Source: Trichoplax sp. H2
Taxonomy: Eukaryota > Placozoa > Uniplacotomia > Trichoplacea
Reading direction: 5' to 3'
DNA: 64,000 nucleotides
Assembly (NCBI GenBank): GCA_003344405.1
Contig: NOWV01000048.1
Location: 310,001 to 374,000 of the forward strand
The notes under the pieces were generated by a model that saw only the letters and a program-made list of their open reading frames with translations, ran no database searches and was not told where the DNA came from. Shown here piece by piece: positions 1 through 11,748 of the stretch. The position numbers and the translations under genes were made by a program. Each line of letters opens with the position of its first letter. Position 1 is the stretch's first letter.

Positions 1-2049
1 AACCATATCGATTCTTCGGTCATGATCGTCCGTAGGAATTGTATCACAAATTTGAGAGGCGAACGCAAGGGCTAGACAAATAAGTATTGATTGTTAGAAT
101 TATCTTAACGAGAACTTTTCTAGTTAATGTTTTGTGATCTATATGTATGATGATGTTGTAACCAAAACATGCCATGCTGTAAAGCATTTTTTGGCAAGTC
201 AAAATAAATATCAAGTCTTTATCCAGACCGAATCAGCGTTCAATATCTACCGATTGTTATTGGCCTCTTATGGAGTTTTTCTTCATACTTTTGCAAGTAT
301 CCATCATAGTATCCCTAATTTTTACCAAAACAAGTATGATATTAGCTTAAAGTGAGCAACTGACTGTTATAATATCATTATCGTTCTTTACGAATGTAAG
401 AGATAGTAAGAAATGAACGATGATATTTGCTTGCTTCCATTAGCTAGTGAATAGCTATCGTTTTCTACGAAACGATTGTAAGTTTTTCGTAATACTCTCT
501 TGTAGCGTTTACCTTTCCTCGTCCTAAACGATCACCAGCCTATGTTAAACAATGTGAATCAGATAATGTTAAACTTTTACCAAGGTAAATGATGAGAAGG
601 TTACATTTGGATATAATATTGACAGAAACGTGAAAAACGATGGACTAATTAACAGTAAAAAGCTCCAATCTACAGCCTAAATAGAGCAGTATTAATATAG
701 CTAATAGGCATGGTAGAATAAGTCTATGATAATCTATTAAAAGTAATAGTAAGACCGCCATTCACAGTCAAAATCGTAAATGTACCAAGAAATGCTGTGG
801 TAGATTACCGCAATACTAATTGTAATTTTTTTATATCTTGTCAAGAAGTGATGAACATTTGCATTCCTAAATAGTATTTATTAATGGATTTAGTAGAGTA
901 TTTAATTTTTAATAGCAGAAGATGATTTTTTACTACAGTACAATATACGAGTGCAAGAAAGTTATTCTATTACATCAAAACTATATCATTCATTCTATCT
1001 AATTTAAATCCAGTGAGAAAGATAAAGATTCAATAATTATATTATTATTACCATAGTAAATCCAAGTCCTGGGACTATGATTAAATCTAGTCCCCCTCCG
1101 CTAATGGCATTCTCTCTCTGTTCATTTTCTGTACCATTATATTGAAATAGAAATTACCCATTCAACTATTACGTCTACTTAATTAAACAGTATATTCATT
1201 GATCGTATTGACTCAATTTCATGGAATTAATATATTAGATCTTATAAAAGATTTCATTCATTCTACCAGCTGGTTGTTTAATATTCCAAGAAGTGAGTGG
1301 TAAATTATCATAGTCTTCCCATGAATGTAAACGCACCATATCCATAATAGGGCCATAATAGTGGGGAATATAACAAATTCTGCATATTTACAAAGAAGAG
1401 TAATCAGTAACCACAATTTATTAACTCATGATTGGTATCCGTTCCAACCATCTATTTTTGATTAAGCGCCAAAAAATGTAACTTTAGATCTTACTTGTTG
1501 GTTGAAAAGATATCCTAAAATAAAGAGAGATACAAAACATTACCATACTACCCTTATTAATTAATTTTAGAGAAATTGGAAAGCGTTAGCCACTAGGAAT
1601 CAGTTGTCGCTGTTTAGTGCTCGTGTACTGATGCAAGATAACATTGGATGCCTAACCTTTAATATAGCAGTAGTCCTAATTTCGTCATCCATATGGAGGT
1701 ATACGCATACACGTTTGCTCTTTTGATATTCAGGTGTTGCCATTAACTAAATTTGGAGATACACAGAATAATATGTGCCATTCTTAGTCTCCACGTAGGT
1801 ATTACTGCAGTCATAGCATTTAGGCATGCTGAGGTAATGGTCACCTCCATGTGAGATTTTATAACAATGTATTGGTTATGTTTGCCTATGTCTGTATGCA
1901 GTATTCTATTCAAATGGAATAACACACACTTTTTTAGCCACTTGTAATGATTCTCGATCTTTCTGGATATCTGATAGTAAAGCTACTCGTTGTTTAATTG
2001 TTTTTCTTAATAAGTTTTTTGCAGCTCGAACACCATTTCTAGAAGCCAT
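1..2049 (-). CDS. MTHFS: 5-formyltetrahydrofolate cyclo-ligase, 3' end cut by window edge
   Basis: The enzyme converts 5-formyl-THF to 5,10-methenyl-THF with ATP in cytosolic folate metabolism. Eight exons join in phase: 2049-1930, 1746-1657, 1514-1495, 1379-1267, 1128-1052, 539-513, 314-251, 71-1. They give 194 residues with no stop, against about 203 for human MTHFS, so only the last few residues lie off the left edge. Family landmarks in order are EYQKSKR, DDEIRTTAILK, MDMVRLHSWEDY, TSWNIKQP, GGGLDLIIVPGLGF, the phosphate-binding RLGRGKGYYDGYL and LAFASQIC. Start chosen at the ATG at 2049, which gives an N-terminus (MASRNGVRAAKNLLRKTIKQ) like other MTHFS. Two exons are tiny (20 and 27 nt), yet both are needed to keep frame and motif. 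Divergently placed from CIR1. Confidence 0.95.
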
Positions 2050-3068
2050 TTTGTTGTTGTTGTGAATTTCTACCTTGACATAAAAGTGCAAGAATAGCGT
2101 AAATGAATCATCAACCTATACATCACGTTGATTAAGTAAAGTATGATTGGATTAAAACCATTTAAAACCTGTAAAAACTCTTTCACGATGGGGATTGTTG
2201 GTATTCGATGGAGTTTAAGTAGGATTAGTTGGAGCTCGAAAGCGTTTGCAAAGATTGCCTGCACTTCTCCCTCTAGTGCTGCTACTGTCTGTATCAAGTG
2301 GCAGTACAGCGTTTATATTAACTTATAGTATGAGTTGGCAGTAGATTGTTTCCAAGGTAACTCAATCCAGTACTAGGGCTGTTGTACTGTCCAGAGCTGT
2401 GCAAATTAGATGTACTCTAGTCGAGAATGATGGGTATGCATGAAAGTAATGTCACCTAAGTGGATGCCAATTTGCCGCTATTAATTATACTATTGATAGA
2501 ATAAAAGTAATGGCGTAGGTGACATTTATAATGCTCATTTTTGTATGAACTATATCCCCTTGAAACGCACTTTGATACAGCTTGTACAACAAATACCAGA
2601 CATTCAATTTGCACAAGTGCCATACGGTATTCCTTAGTCAAGCCCTTTCTTACCGTTCTTGTGGTAGTCGCATACACATACATTGAATTGAACGCTGCGT
2701 ATTGTACAGTATACTACATACAGTATGGCAAAATGGCCTAAATATTGGAGTGCACATACATAGCAAACTATTCCATACTGTACTATATAAGCATACTGCT
2801 GGAAGTAAATCTTGTATAATCATTGCCAATTTGCTGATGCTATCCTTGCCTTCCATAAACTGGATCTAAACCTCGAATTTTCAATTATTATTCGACAAAT
2901 TTGGATAGATTGAAAGCAGGATAAGCTGCCCTTTTAACCTAAGGGTATACTAATACTATAGACTTCAAGCATAACATTCAATTGCCTTTCTACGTGGCAA
3001 GCAATATCGATCATTGCTAGCCTTTATTGCACTATTAGCAACCACAGTCTCCAACTATCAACATCAAC
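2050..3068. promoter_or_regulatory. Shared MTHFS/CIR1 divergent intergenic region
   Basis: About 1 kb separates the two divergent start codons, so both promoters and 5' untranslated exons should lie here. Short open frames on both strands show no recognisable protein. Around 2696-2730 there are GTACAG/TACAGTA palindromic words like those in other gaps of the window. No TATA or initiator element could be assigned with confidence. Confidence 0.4.
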
Positions 3069-6000
3069 ATGCCAGCTAGTCACGGTTTTGCAAAGTTTAT
3101 GAATAATAAAGATTTCCATCCTGGATCACAAAGAAATATCAAAATGGTAATAATGTAGGCCTAACATTGTTGTGCTCTTCTTCAAGAGCAAGAACTATTC
3201 TTCTTGTATGCTGTATATTGAGTAGATAGATGTTGTCCTATTGACATACTCGTGCCAAAACGTAAATTCGATCGTGATGACCATTTCGTGTTGTCATGGT
3301 TGCCATAAGCATTTGTCAACGAGTGGAGCAGTGATAGAACTAAGTTAGATCGAGATAGTAATATCCATTTTGTTAAGGTTAATATCTTGCAATGAACATT
3401 TGCTGATGAGTAGAACGCTTACATAACTAAGTTTAATCAGATAGGGATGATCATACCATGATATCAAGATTAATATCTTGCCATAAACATTTGCCTATGA
3501 GTGGAACCTGTTCTATAGCTATATTACATCGAGATAGTGATGGCCAGGCTTCTTCCATTTTACGTAAAATTAGAAGAGACCTGGTGATGGCCACTCCATT
3601 GTGTCAATATTGATATCTTCTAATAAGTATTTAGTGATAACTATGTTAAATCAAGGTAGTGATGACCATTCCATTTTGTCAAGATTGATATCTTGCTATA
3701 AACATTGGTCAATAAGTGTAGCCACTATGCGCATATAACTATCGGTGTACAACTGTAAGTTAGGTCATGATAGCGATATCCATTTTGTCAAGCTTTAGAT
3801 CGTATAATTAGCATTTACTAATGAGTATGGCCAAGTTTTTAGATCGAGTTAGTGATGGCCAGTCTACTTTGTCAAGGTTGATATCTCGTAATAGACACTC
3901 GTCGTCTAGCTAAGTTAAATCAAGCTAGTGATGGCCAGTCTTTGCCAAGGTTGATATCTCGTAATAAACACTCGTCAATGAGTGTAACTAAGTTCAATTC
4001 CACGATAAAATAATGAAACAATTCGTTATCATGATGATTTACTCTATTAAAGCATCCATACGACTGCAGCATACCACATAAAATATCGTTCTTTTATAAT
4101 GTTTGCAATGATTTATTGACTTAATTATACAGGTTTGGATGGCAGAACAACGTATAGCCGCAAAGGAAAAAAAGGAAAAAGAACTGAAGGAACAATATGA
4201 GAAAGAACAATCTCTCTATAAGACAAGGTATGTTTGCTTACTATTGCGTTCAACTGAATTTTACTCAATTATTCCATTCAGAAGACTTTACATCGTCGTT
4301 AATGTCGTCAACTTATCGGTTTATGAAATCATAGCTAATTTAATAATTTTTACTATCGATGCCGTACCAATAAATCTCTGCTTACCTCTGTAGAGAGATT
4401 ATATCCAAGGATAAAGAGAAGCTATCAGTTAATTTCATGTACGATGCACCACCCGGTCTCGACAAAGGTAATAAATTGAAATTAAGTTCAGATTCTTCAA
4501 GCAGACAATTTTAGTAAACAATAATTTACGGACTATCTAGTACTAGCAGTACGTGATTATAATTAATACGCCATTGTTTCATCTTTTACTCTAGAAACCA
4601 AGACCACGGTAAAGATTTTCTTATGTCGTAATGATGCATATCGCATACAGTAATTGAGTGCTTGTTCCGCTATCATACTCATTCTATGTACTGTAGATGT
4701 CCTTAAGTAATATTTCCTGATTAATTATACTCTGCAAGTGTATAGCACTGTAAATTAAGACAGTTACTAATTTTAATTTTTTGCCAATCAATGCTAAATA
4801 TCGCAACTTGTCGCCTTAATATTCATAATCTAGGATGAAGAACCAAAATTTGAGTGGCAGAAAAGAGCACCCCGTGAAGCGTAAATTATACGTATAACTA
4901 CGTTTTCATATATTGCATCTTTTGTACAGTATTATCTGCTAATTTTGTAGTGCCATTAACTAAAGATCAACTAAAATATATAAATGTATTCTGTACAGTT
5001 ATGCTAAGGATATAGCCGCGACAGACAAGCCTTTCGGCATTGCTGTAAGATTATCTTCGATTGATGCAAAACTGATAATATTTCAACTTTGGCACCACAT
5101 TATAACTTAATTTTTTTTATACTTTACTGTACATGTAGGTCAGGAACGTTAGATGTATTAAGTGTGGTAAATGGGGGCATGTAAATACCGACAGAGAGGT
5201 ATTGATGTGTGAATTGATTGATGTAGTAATGTTAAAAGATTTAAAAACTTTCGTAGTATTTGATTCAGAACTTTATAATCGCAAATTCTAGCTAATGTCA
5301 CAATATTTTGATTTTGTTAAATCTTGGAGGTAATTTACCTTACTTTTTCCCTAGTGCCCTCTATTCAATCATACAATTTCCGTGAGTGCGCCATCTGATC
5401 AAAATGAGGAAGGTATACTTTGTTTTTTCGTCTTAAAAATATACTCGTATACATAAAAACACTGCCACCTTAATTGAACGTCCTGTCTAGCATCAGATGA
5501 GATTAGCCCTGAGAAATTAATGCAAGCAATGAGAGAGAATGGACTGACTCTGAAACAGTCCGTCCTTGGTCGCGTAGTGGATAACAGAGCTGCGAACCAG
5601 GTTAGTATGAGAATGTATGTGTTAAAAGGCGCTATATCATTCAAGTGTTTCGTAAAAGCTACTACCCCAATTTTATTTGATGTGAAGATTTCACTACGCA
5701 ATTAGGCTGCCTCGGTACTTTTATTGAATATAATAATCTAACATTTTCTGATTAGCAAATGATAGAATCAGAAGAAGAACTAATTGATGATCCTGAAGTG
5801 AATTTTTTAAATTCCCTTACAAGAAAACAAAAGAAGAAGCTTCTAAAGTGAATTATGTTTTTTATCATTGCTTGTAATGTTGGTATTTGCTTATATTCTG
5901 TACCTCGCTTATGATTCACGCAGATTGTCTACCTTAAGCTTAAGTTCGTAGTTGTAATAAAGTGTCGAACTCATTAATGTAAAAAAGATGTCGCCGTACT

Positions 6001-6655
6001 TATTTAAACTTCTACAGTCTGTTATATTCTTCAGCGTATCCAATTTTCACGCTTTGTCATTAAATGTCATGACTTTTTACACAGGAAATTGGATAAGCTC
6101 GACAAGAAAGCAGAGGGCAAATCTTCCGAAAAAAAGAAGAAGAAAAAGAAAAAATCTAAAAAGTCATCATCTAGTTCTGATGAGGACAGTGATCGTCATT
6201 ATCGTTCTACTCAGAAAAAGAATAAGAAATCTAAGGCCAATAATTTAAGTGGCGATAGCTCTTCTTCTGATGAAGAAACTACGAAGAAGTCTAAAGCAAG
6301 TAGTTCCTATCGCAAAGATATGAGAGACGACCCAATGATGTTAGCAGAGCATCGATCGAAGGGTACAGACAGTCATAGATATCGATCTCGTAGTAGATCG
6401 CCGGAATCAGAAAGAAGAAAATACTCAGAACAACATAGAACATCAAAGACTGAAAAGCCTCATCGTTCGCGTCGATCTCGATCTCGCAGCAGATCAACGG
6501 AAAGATTCCATGACAGATCGCGAGGTCGAAGTGATTATCGAAATGTAGATACTTCTGAATCAAGAGAGAGCAGATATAATACACACCATCGATATCGCTC
6601 CAGCGATAAGAAAAGTAGTGGACATCACCGTGAGCACGAAAGCAAACACTATTGA
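3069..6655 (+). CDS. CIR1: CIR1, CBF1(RBPJ)-interacting corepressor
   Basis: CIR1 is a nuclear protein linking the Notch effector RBPJ/CBF1 to histone deacetylase corepressors and also associated with splicing. Eleven exons join in phase: 3069-3146, 4133-4227, 4394-4467, 4595-4608, 4834-4880, 4999-5044, 5139-5198, 5355-5412, 5491-5600, 5756-5847, 6085-6655, giving 414 residues. The N-terminus [20 protein letters not shown] matches the Cir_N domain. [19 protein letters not shown] and [12 protein letters not shown] follow. Residues 124-139 form the CIKC...H...C zinc knuckle (CX2CX4HX6C) typical of CIR1. The last exon (about 225-414) is Lys/Ser-rich and then Arg/Ser-rich, as in splicing-linked proteins. 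Exon 4 is a 14-nt microexon. Intron 1 (about 1 kb) is filled with diverged tandem repeats. Confidence 0.95.
3238..3985. repeat. Diverged tandem repeats in CIR1 intron 1
   Basis: Roughly seven diverged copies of a unit of about 100-120 bp. Each carries variants of 'gatatcttgcaataaacatt', 'atgagtg...aactaagtt', 'atcgagatagtgatggcca' and 'ccattttgtcaaggtt'. Copies begin near 3240, 3355, 3470, 3600, 3670, 3780 and 3880. The copies are non-coding and differ from each other at many positions, so the array is old. It occupies most of the intron. Confidence 0.75.
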
Positions 6656-7510
6656 TTCTATGATACTATCTCCATGATACTTGCAATGCCATGCGATGCT
6701 GAATTATATAGGGTGCGGTATCAAGTACAGTACTATGATGAAATAGCCAGAGTGTCTCCATATTACAACATGACGTAGCCAGCAAGCCTATATTGGATAA
6801 TGCAAATATTGCGGAGTAATGTGCATATACTTGCTCTTTTAGAAACATTTAAATTTTTTGAAAGACCTAATGAAGCTACGATCATGCCACCCTTTATTTT
6901 AAAAGTAGTATAAACGGCAAATTAGTAACATTATGTTACAGAAACTTCTCGGTAATCGTCGAATTTATCACTAATTACAGTATTTTAAATAAGATTAGTA
7001 ATCAAGTATTGTTTATATTCGCACTTAACCTTAACACATAAAACATTACAGTAACTAAAATCATAAAATTGTCAATCGAGCTACTGTGATATATTGTACA
7101 TAAGTTTTTGAAAACACTTTGTTAATATTAAATGAGTGATAAATTCAGCATAAGCAATCAAATAAATAGATTTATGGTTACAACACTTACGGATCGTTAA
7201 TTAATTGTGCCGGAACAGCATACACATATGCTTATTTATATGGGTCTAAGTACCTATGGGCACTTAACAAGTTACTCATCCAGTCAGCTAGTTAACCATT
7301 ATTAAATGTGATCGAAAAAATTCTGTTTATAATGATTGCATTTGAGTATCAATTGACAGTACGAATAGATTAGGATATTACGTAACGCAGCCATTATGAA
7401 CTAGCTGTACCCGCTCATCATGTTAAGCAAAAGATCTCCGACTCATTCCATAGAAATTCTGCGTTATACTTTACTATCGCTTATGTGTCATAAAATTAAC
7501 ATCAGTTTGG
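6656..7510. other. Tail-to-tail gap between CIR1 and GALNT copy A
   Basis: 855 bp between two converging genes, so both 3' untranslated regions should be here. It is AT-rich, with several AATAAA-like words on both strands. I see no further gene, repeat or RNA. Confidence 0.5.
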
Positions 7511-10500
7511 CTACTGGAATTTCGATTTCACATTTGGATAGTACTTGTCAAATACCCAAATTTGCTTTCGCTTATGATCACATGGCATTAGTACTGGAGT
7601 TAGACTTAAGCCACGATCTAAGCACATACCACTTTTCACGTGAAGTATCTGATGTTTCTAATTTTAATGGGAAAAAATGTCAATTTATCATTACGGACTG
7701 TATAATTCTAAAGAATTTCACATTAATGTCGCTTACCTTGTGCTTCCATTCTTGGCTGTCTCGCATTCGATGACAGTCGACTAATTGAATTTTTGAACCT
7801 CTTTTAGATCTATTTGCATCTAAACATTTTCCATTAATCTCAATTTCTCGTCGGATTGTAAATCTAAAGATCTAAAAGATTCCACTATTACAATTTTTAA
7901 AAGGATAAATACCAAAGATATTGTTTGATATAGCCAGCTTACCATGAAACTAGTGTCATGCACGCATGTAATTAGTCGGACATAGGAATTAGTTTTACCA
8001 GCTACCATAAGACAATTAGCTGAAGCAGGATTTCTAATCTTTATTGCAGCAATAAAAATAGTAGTATGAATATTTATTGAAATTATATTAACGATTTAAC
8101 TTCAAGTAGTAGAACTGCATTTCAACTGGATAGTCAGAAAATATTAATTTCTTATCAGTAGATTTTAAATAAGTAAATTAATTTGAAATTTAAAATTTCA
8201 TTCCAATTTAATATCAACATCAGTAAGCATTACTTTGCCCTCTGCCATAACGGATTCATTTGGAAAAACAGCATCAGTAAATACGTTGTTTAAGTACCAT
8301 CGGAAATTTTTACAACCAAGCTTTTGACGCTGACGCAATTCAGCAGTTATATCGCCAAGAAAATTTTGACGTAGATGAGGGTAGCGTTGATAGTAAAATT
8401 CTTTATAATCATCCAGCCAAATTTCGGCGATGCGTTGAGAATTCTTACCGAGATAATCATCGAAACTTTGCGGCGGTTGATAAGGCTGAAAACTACGCAA
8501 AACTTGGCCAACATGGGAACAGGGAATAATTTCTATTTTACCTCCACATAACCAAATCTATAAATTGGATTTATATCAGCATTAAAACTAATATAGAAAT
8601 TAAAAGTTATGTTACTACAAATCGCTATCTGATTGATATAATCATACTCTAAATGAGATTTCAAGGTGTTCAACTTCCCAAGTTTCTACTTGGCTATCGT
8701 ATTTACCAATACTTTGAAAGAATTTTCGATCGATTGCAAAAATATCACCTCCCATAGTTGGTGATCTATAATAATTTCGTATAGAGTGTAGAAGGTTAAA
8801 AGGATAGATATAACGTTAGGAACCTGTAGTCAGATTTAAATTTTATAACAGAACTGATCGATTTTATATATAAGTAATGGTATTTATAACTGGAAATAAA
8901 TTGTTTTGTCCTCAAACTTGACTTGTGATATTGAGAAACTTATATAAAATCAATCTACTGTATTTGCAATGTGCATTTAGAAGGATATATATACAGTATT
9001 ATATCCTATTATACAAGTGAGTTTAGTGAGCTATGCAACTGCTACGAATACTAAAGCAGCTTCTATCTATAAAACTAGCATTGAGAGATTGATATAAATT
9101 AAACTTGAACGCAATTTACTCGTAGAACTATTAATTATTTTGTTCTAATATCCACTGTTCAAAGATGTATTGGGGGATGTAAAGGTACAAATAGTAAAAC
9201 GTTACATTGCATCTTACACTATAGTAAGCTAACGTATTTGCTACATAAAATTTCTACAAGATATGTCAATAAATAGAAACAGCATCTACATGATTATTAA
9301 TAATACAGTGTTATAGCACATGCTACCAATCAATATAAAACCGATAATCGTATCAAGGTGTAAAATAAGTTACTAATCTAAATAAAAATTTGTTCATTTT
9401 TTTGCATCAAGGCTATAAAATCATTATTTCTCAAATTGAAATTTAATTAATCTTAAATTAGCTTTACTCGTTAGCTGTTAGGTATTCGTAACAAGGTTAC
9501 AGATAGCTAGCAAAGGAAATTAATCTGTAGGAATCCATGTTTTACTTATGGTCACAACTTTAATTAATAACCAAAGAGCAATTTAAATTTCTCTATTTAT
9601 ATCAATTGTTTAAGCTAGTCTTTATTTAAGTTGTACCTGACAGATTCAATTGGTGATTTACGAGCTAATCGCTCCTCTCGAGGGATAACCTTCCATTTAA
9701 ATTTTAAATTCCAGTCAAAAACACCACGAATTAGACCACTAGGACCATAGAGATATCGAAAACTACTGGCATCAATTAAATCAATCTCCGGCGTTACAAC
9801 AACAGTTGGATCTTCATTTACACGCCTCAATAATGGTTCTAACCACCCGACATTAACTTCACAATGGGAGTCAAGAAAGGTGACCACAGGCGCTTTAGTA
9901 TATGAAAATCCTGCAAAATAAGAAAATTACAATCCCATTATGATGCAGATTTGTGAAATACGATTTAACCTACAGGTATTTAATTGCTATCGAATGGTGA
10001 TATATCAGTTTCATTTTTGGGACATATCGTGAATACCTAGTAATCGAGATCGAATTAATCCTAATCTTTGTTTATTTCTATAAAATCGAACTTTGTGAAA
10101 CCAAGAAAGATAATGTTCTAAATGCAGCCTAGATCCATCTAAGAGTTTTAATCAGGTAATAATCATAACGTAAGATTTGGAGAAATCAATCAGTTTTGAT
10201 ATTATCATTAACTGCTCTCTCTGCCTTGTTAAAACATAGGTGCAGAGAAATCACATAATATCACTTATTCTATCTTATTTCCCAATTAGACTATGCTATC
10301 TTACCATGTTCATTGATTGGACTATGATCATCAATTAAGATAACTTCTCTTAATAATGAAGGCGATGTTCGATCTATTACACTATGAAGTGTGCGCAGTA
10401 ATGTTGTTAGATCTTCATCGTAATAGACAATAATGACACTTGTAGGTGGTAGATTTACTAAATACTTCTCATCACGACAACTGTAGATGGAAAAAAAAGA

Positions 10501-11748
10501 TTTAAAGATTACATTATGAGATTTTAACCTCGGTATCCCATATCAAATAAGGTATAAATCCTAATAGATAAAGAATTTATCGCAACTATTATCATATTCG
10601 AAAATGTAAAAGTGATTGCTATGATAAAAGAAGCTGTCAAATCCCCATGAAAATAAAAGGAAAATATCAATATGTAAGTATTTCAGTAATATGAGACTTA
10701 AGATCGCTGAATTCTAAAATGCAATTGGTATTATATCTAGCATCAATTTTCTTCCTTCCTAGGGGCCGAACAAGTATATTAATATATTGTATATTATAAA
10801 TCTATTGCGTCCCACATTAAATAAGTTGTAGATCCTACTGGATAAAGAAAGTATCACGGTTGTTATCATATTTAAAAAATTAAAAGAAGATTATTATGAT
10901 ATAAAAAGCTATCGAAAATCTCTTTGAAAAAGGAAGGAAAATAGTACCATTTAAGTATAACAGTAGTATGACTTAAAATCAGTGAATTCTAAAATGCTAA
11001 TCGCATTATACTTAGTTTCGATTTTTCTTCTGTAATAAAAATGGGTTAATAAAATGTAAATTAACAAAATAAAGAGAAAAATATTATGCAAAAATGATTT
11101 AGATTAAGTAGTAAATCAGATATGTTTAATCTCCATAATAAAACAAATTACTGATTCAATAGCTAATGATATTTCTATCATAAGGTCATATTCTCTTCAC
11201 CTTTTAGGACGTGAGTCAGGTATTAATCGATTGACGGGAATTTGACGACTTGCCCAAGCATTAAATCCGTAATTACGAAGTAAATCATTATGTGCTTTCT
11301 GATGACTATGCGGTATTACAGCTATGCCTGTACCATTTTGGCCCGGAGCATGTGGGTTAAAAATTTTAGGTAATACTGGACGATAAGGCAACTGTTTCAT
11401 TAATTTCTTAGCCTTCTTTTTAGTAACTGGAGCTGGATGATTATTACGAGCTATCACTTGAAAATGTTTGACCTTTTCAAAAACAGAATTCTTAATTTTA
11501 TGATCAACTCTTGTTTTAGGTTCTACTGCGATTAACGCTCCCTTAGGATGGTGCGATTGATGATTTTGTATTCTTCCTGCAGTAGTTAATCGCTTCCAAG
11601 ATGATGCAATCTTGTTAAATTGCTTAGCATCTTGTTTTGCTTTCGTTACCGATTGTGATTTTTTGACTTCAGGACGATAGCTTCTGATGAAATACCATAT
11701 TCCGATAATAATCAATAGTATTGAAATAATCTGCTTGCATTTCTTCAT
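7511..11748 (-). CDS. GALNT array copy A: polypeptide GalNAc-transferase-like, probably inactive
   Basis: Golgi type II membrane protein of the UDP-GalNAc:polypeptide GalNAc-transferase family (GT27 plus ricin-type lectin domain). Nine exons: 11748-11201, 10480-10305, 10138-10037, 9910-9637, 8765-8648, 8557-8234, 8038-7943, 7871-7737, 7648-7511; 636 residues. Transmembrane segment at about residues 6-22, then a basic stem. Catalytic metal motif DSH is kept at 289-291. The usual WGGEN is WEVEH (396-400), MAGGLF is MGGDIF (371-376), VGH is VGQ (Gln424), and FHNEAWS is YYDEDLT. The three lectin repeats carry CLM, CLD and CLD. Every splice site and the frame are intact, so it is not an obvious pseudogene. 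Loss of the VGH metal ligand and the donor-binding WGGEN suggests a pseudoenzyme, perhaps a chaperone-like or peptide-binding paralogue; this is inferred. Confidence 0.93.
10518..11030. repeat. Two-copy direct repeat in intron 1 of GALNT copy A
   Basis: A segment of about 240 bp is present twice in a row with an offset of about 275 bp (about 10518-10755 and 10790-11030). Matched landmarks are tcccatatcaaataag/tcccacattaaataag, gataaaga, cagtaatatga/cagtagtatga and gaattctaaaatgc. Divergence is moderate. The repeat lies wholly within the intron between the stem exon and the first catalytic exon. Confidence 0.75.

Noticed and set aside
134-355. Plus-strand open frame of 73 codons
   Set aside because: Antisense to the MTHFS exon at 251-314 that encodes GYYDGYL.
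3238-3985. CRISPR-like or satellite array
   Set aside because: Units are diverged and contiguous without unique spacers, and lie in a eukaryotic intron.
7420-7773. Open frame of 117 codons on the plus strand
   Set aside because: It is antisense to the last two exons of GALNT copy A, which match the lectin domain on the minus strand.
7511-11748. GALNT copy A as a decayed pseudogene
   Set aside because: All nine exons, splice sites and the 636-residue frame are intact. Only catalytic-motif residues are changed, so a pseudoenzyme is the better reading.
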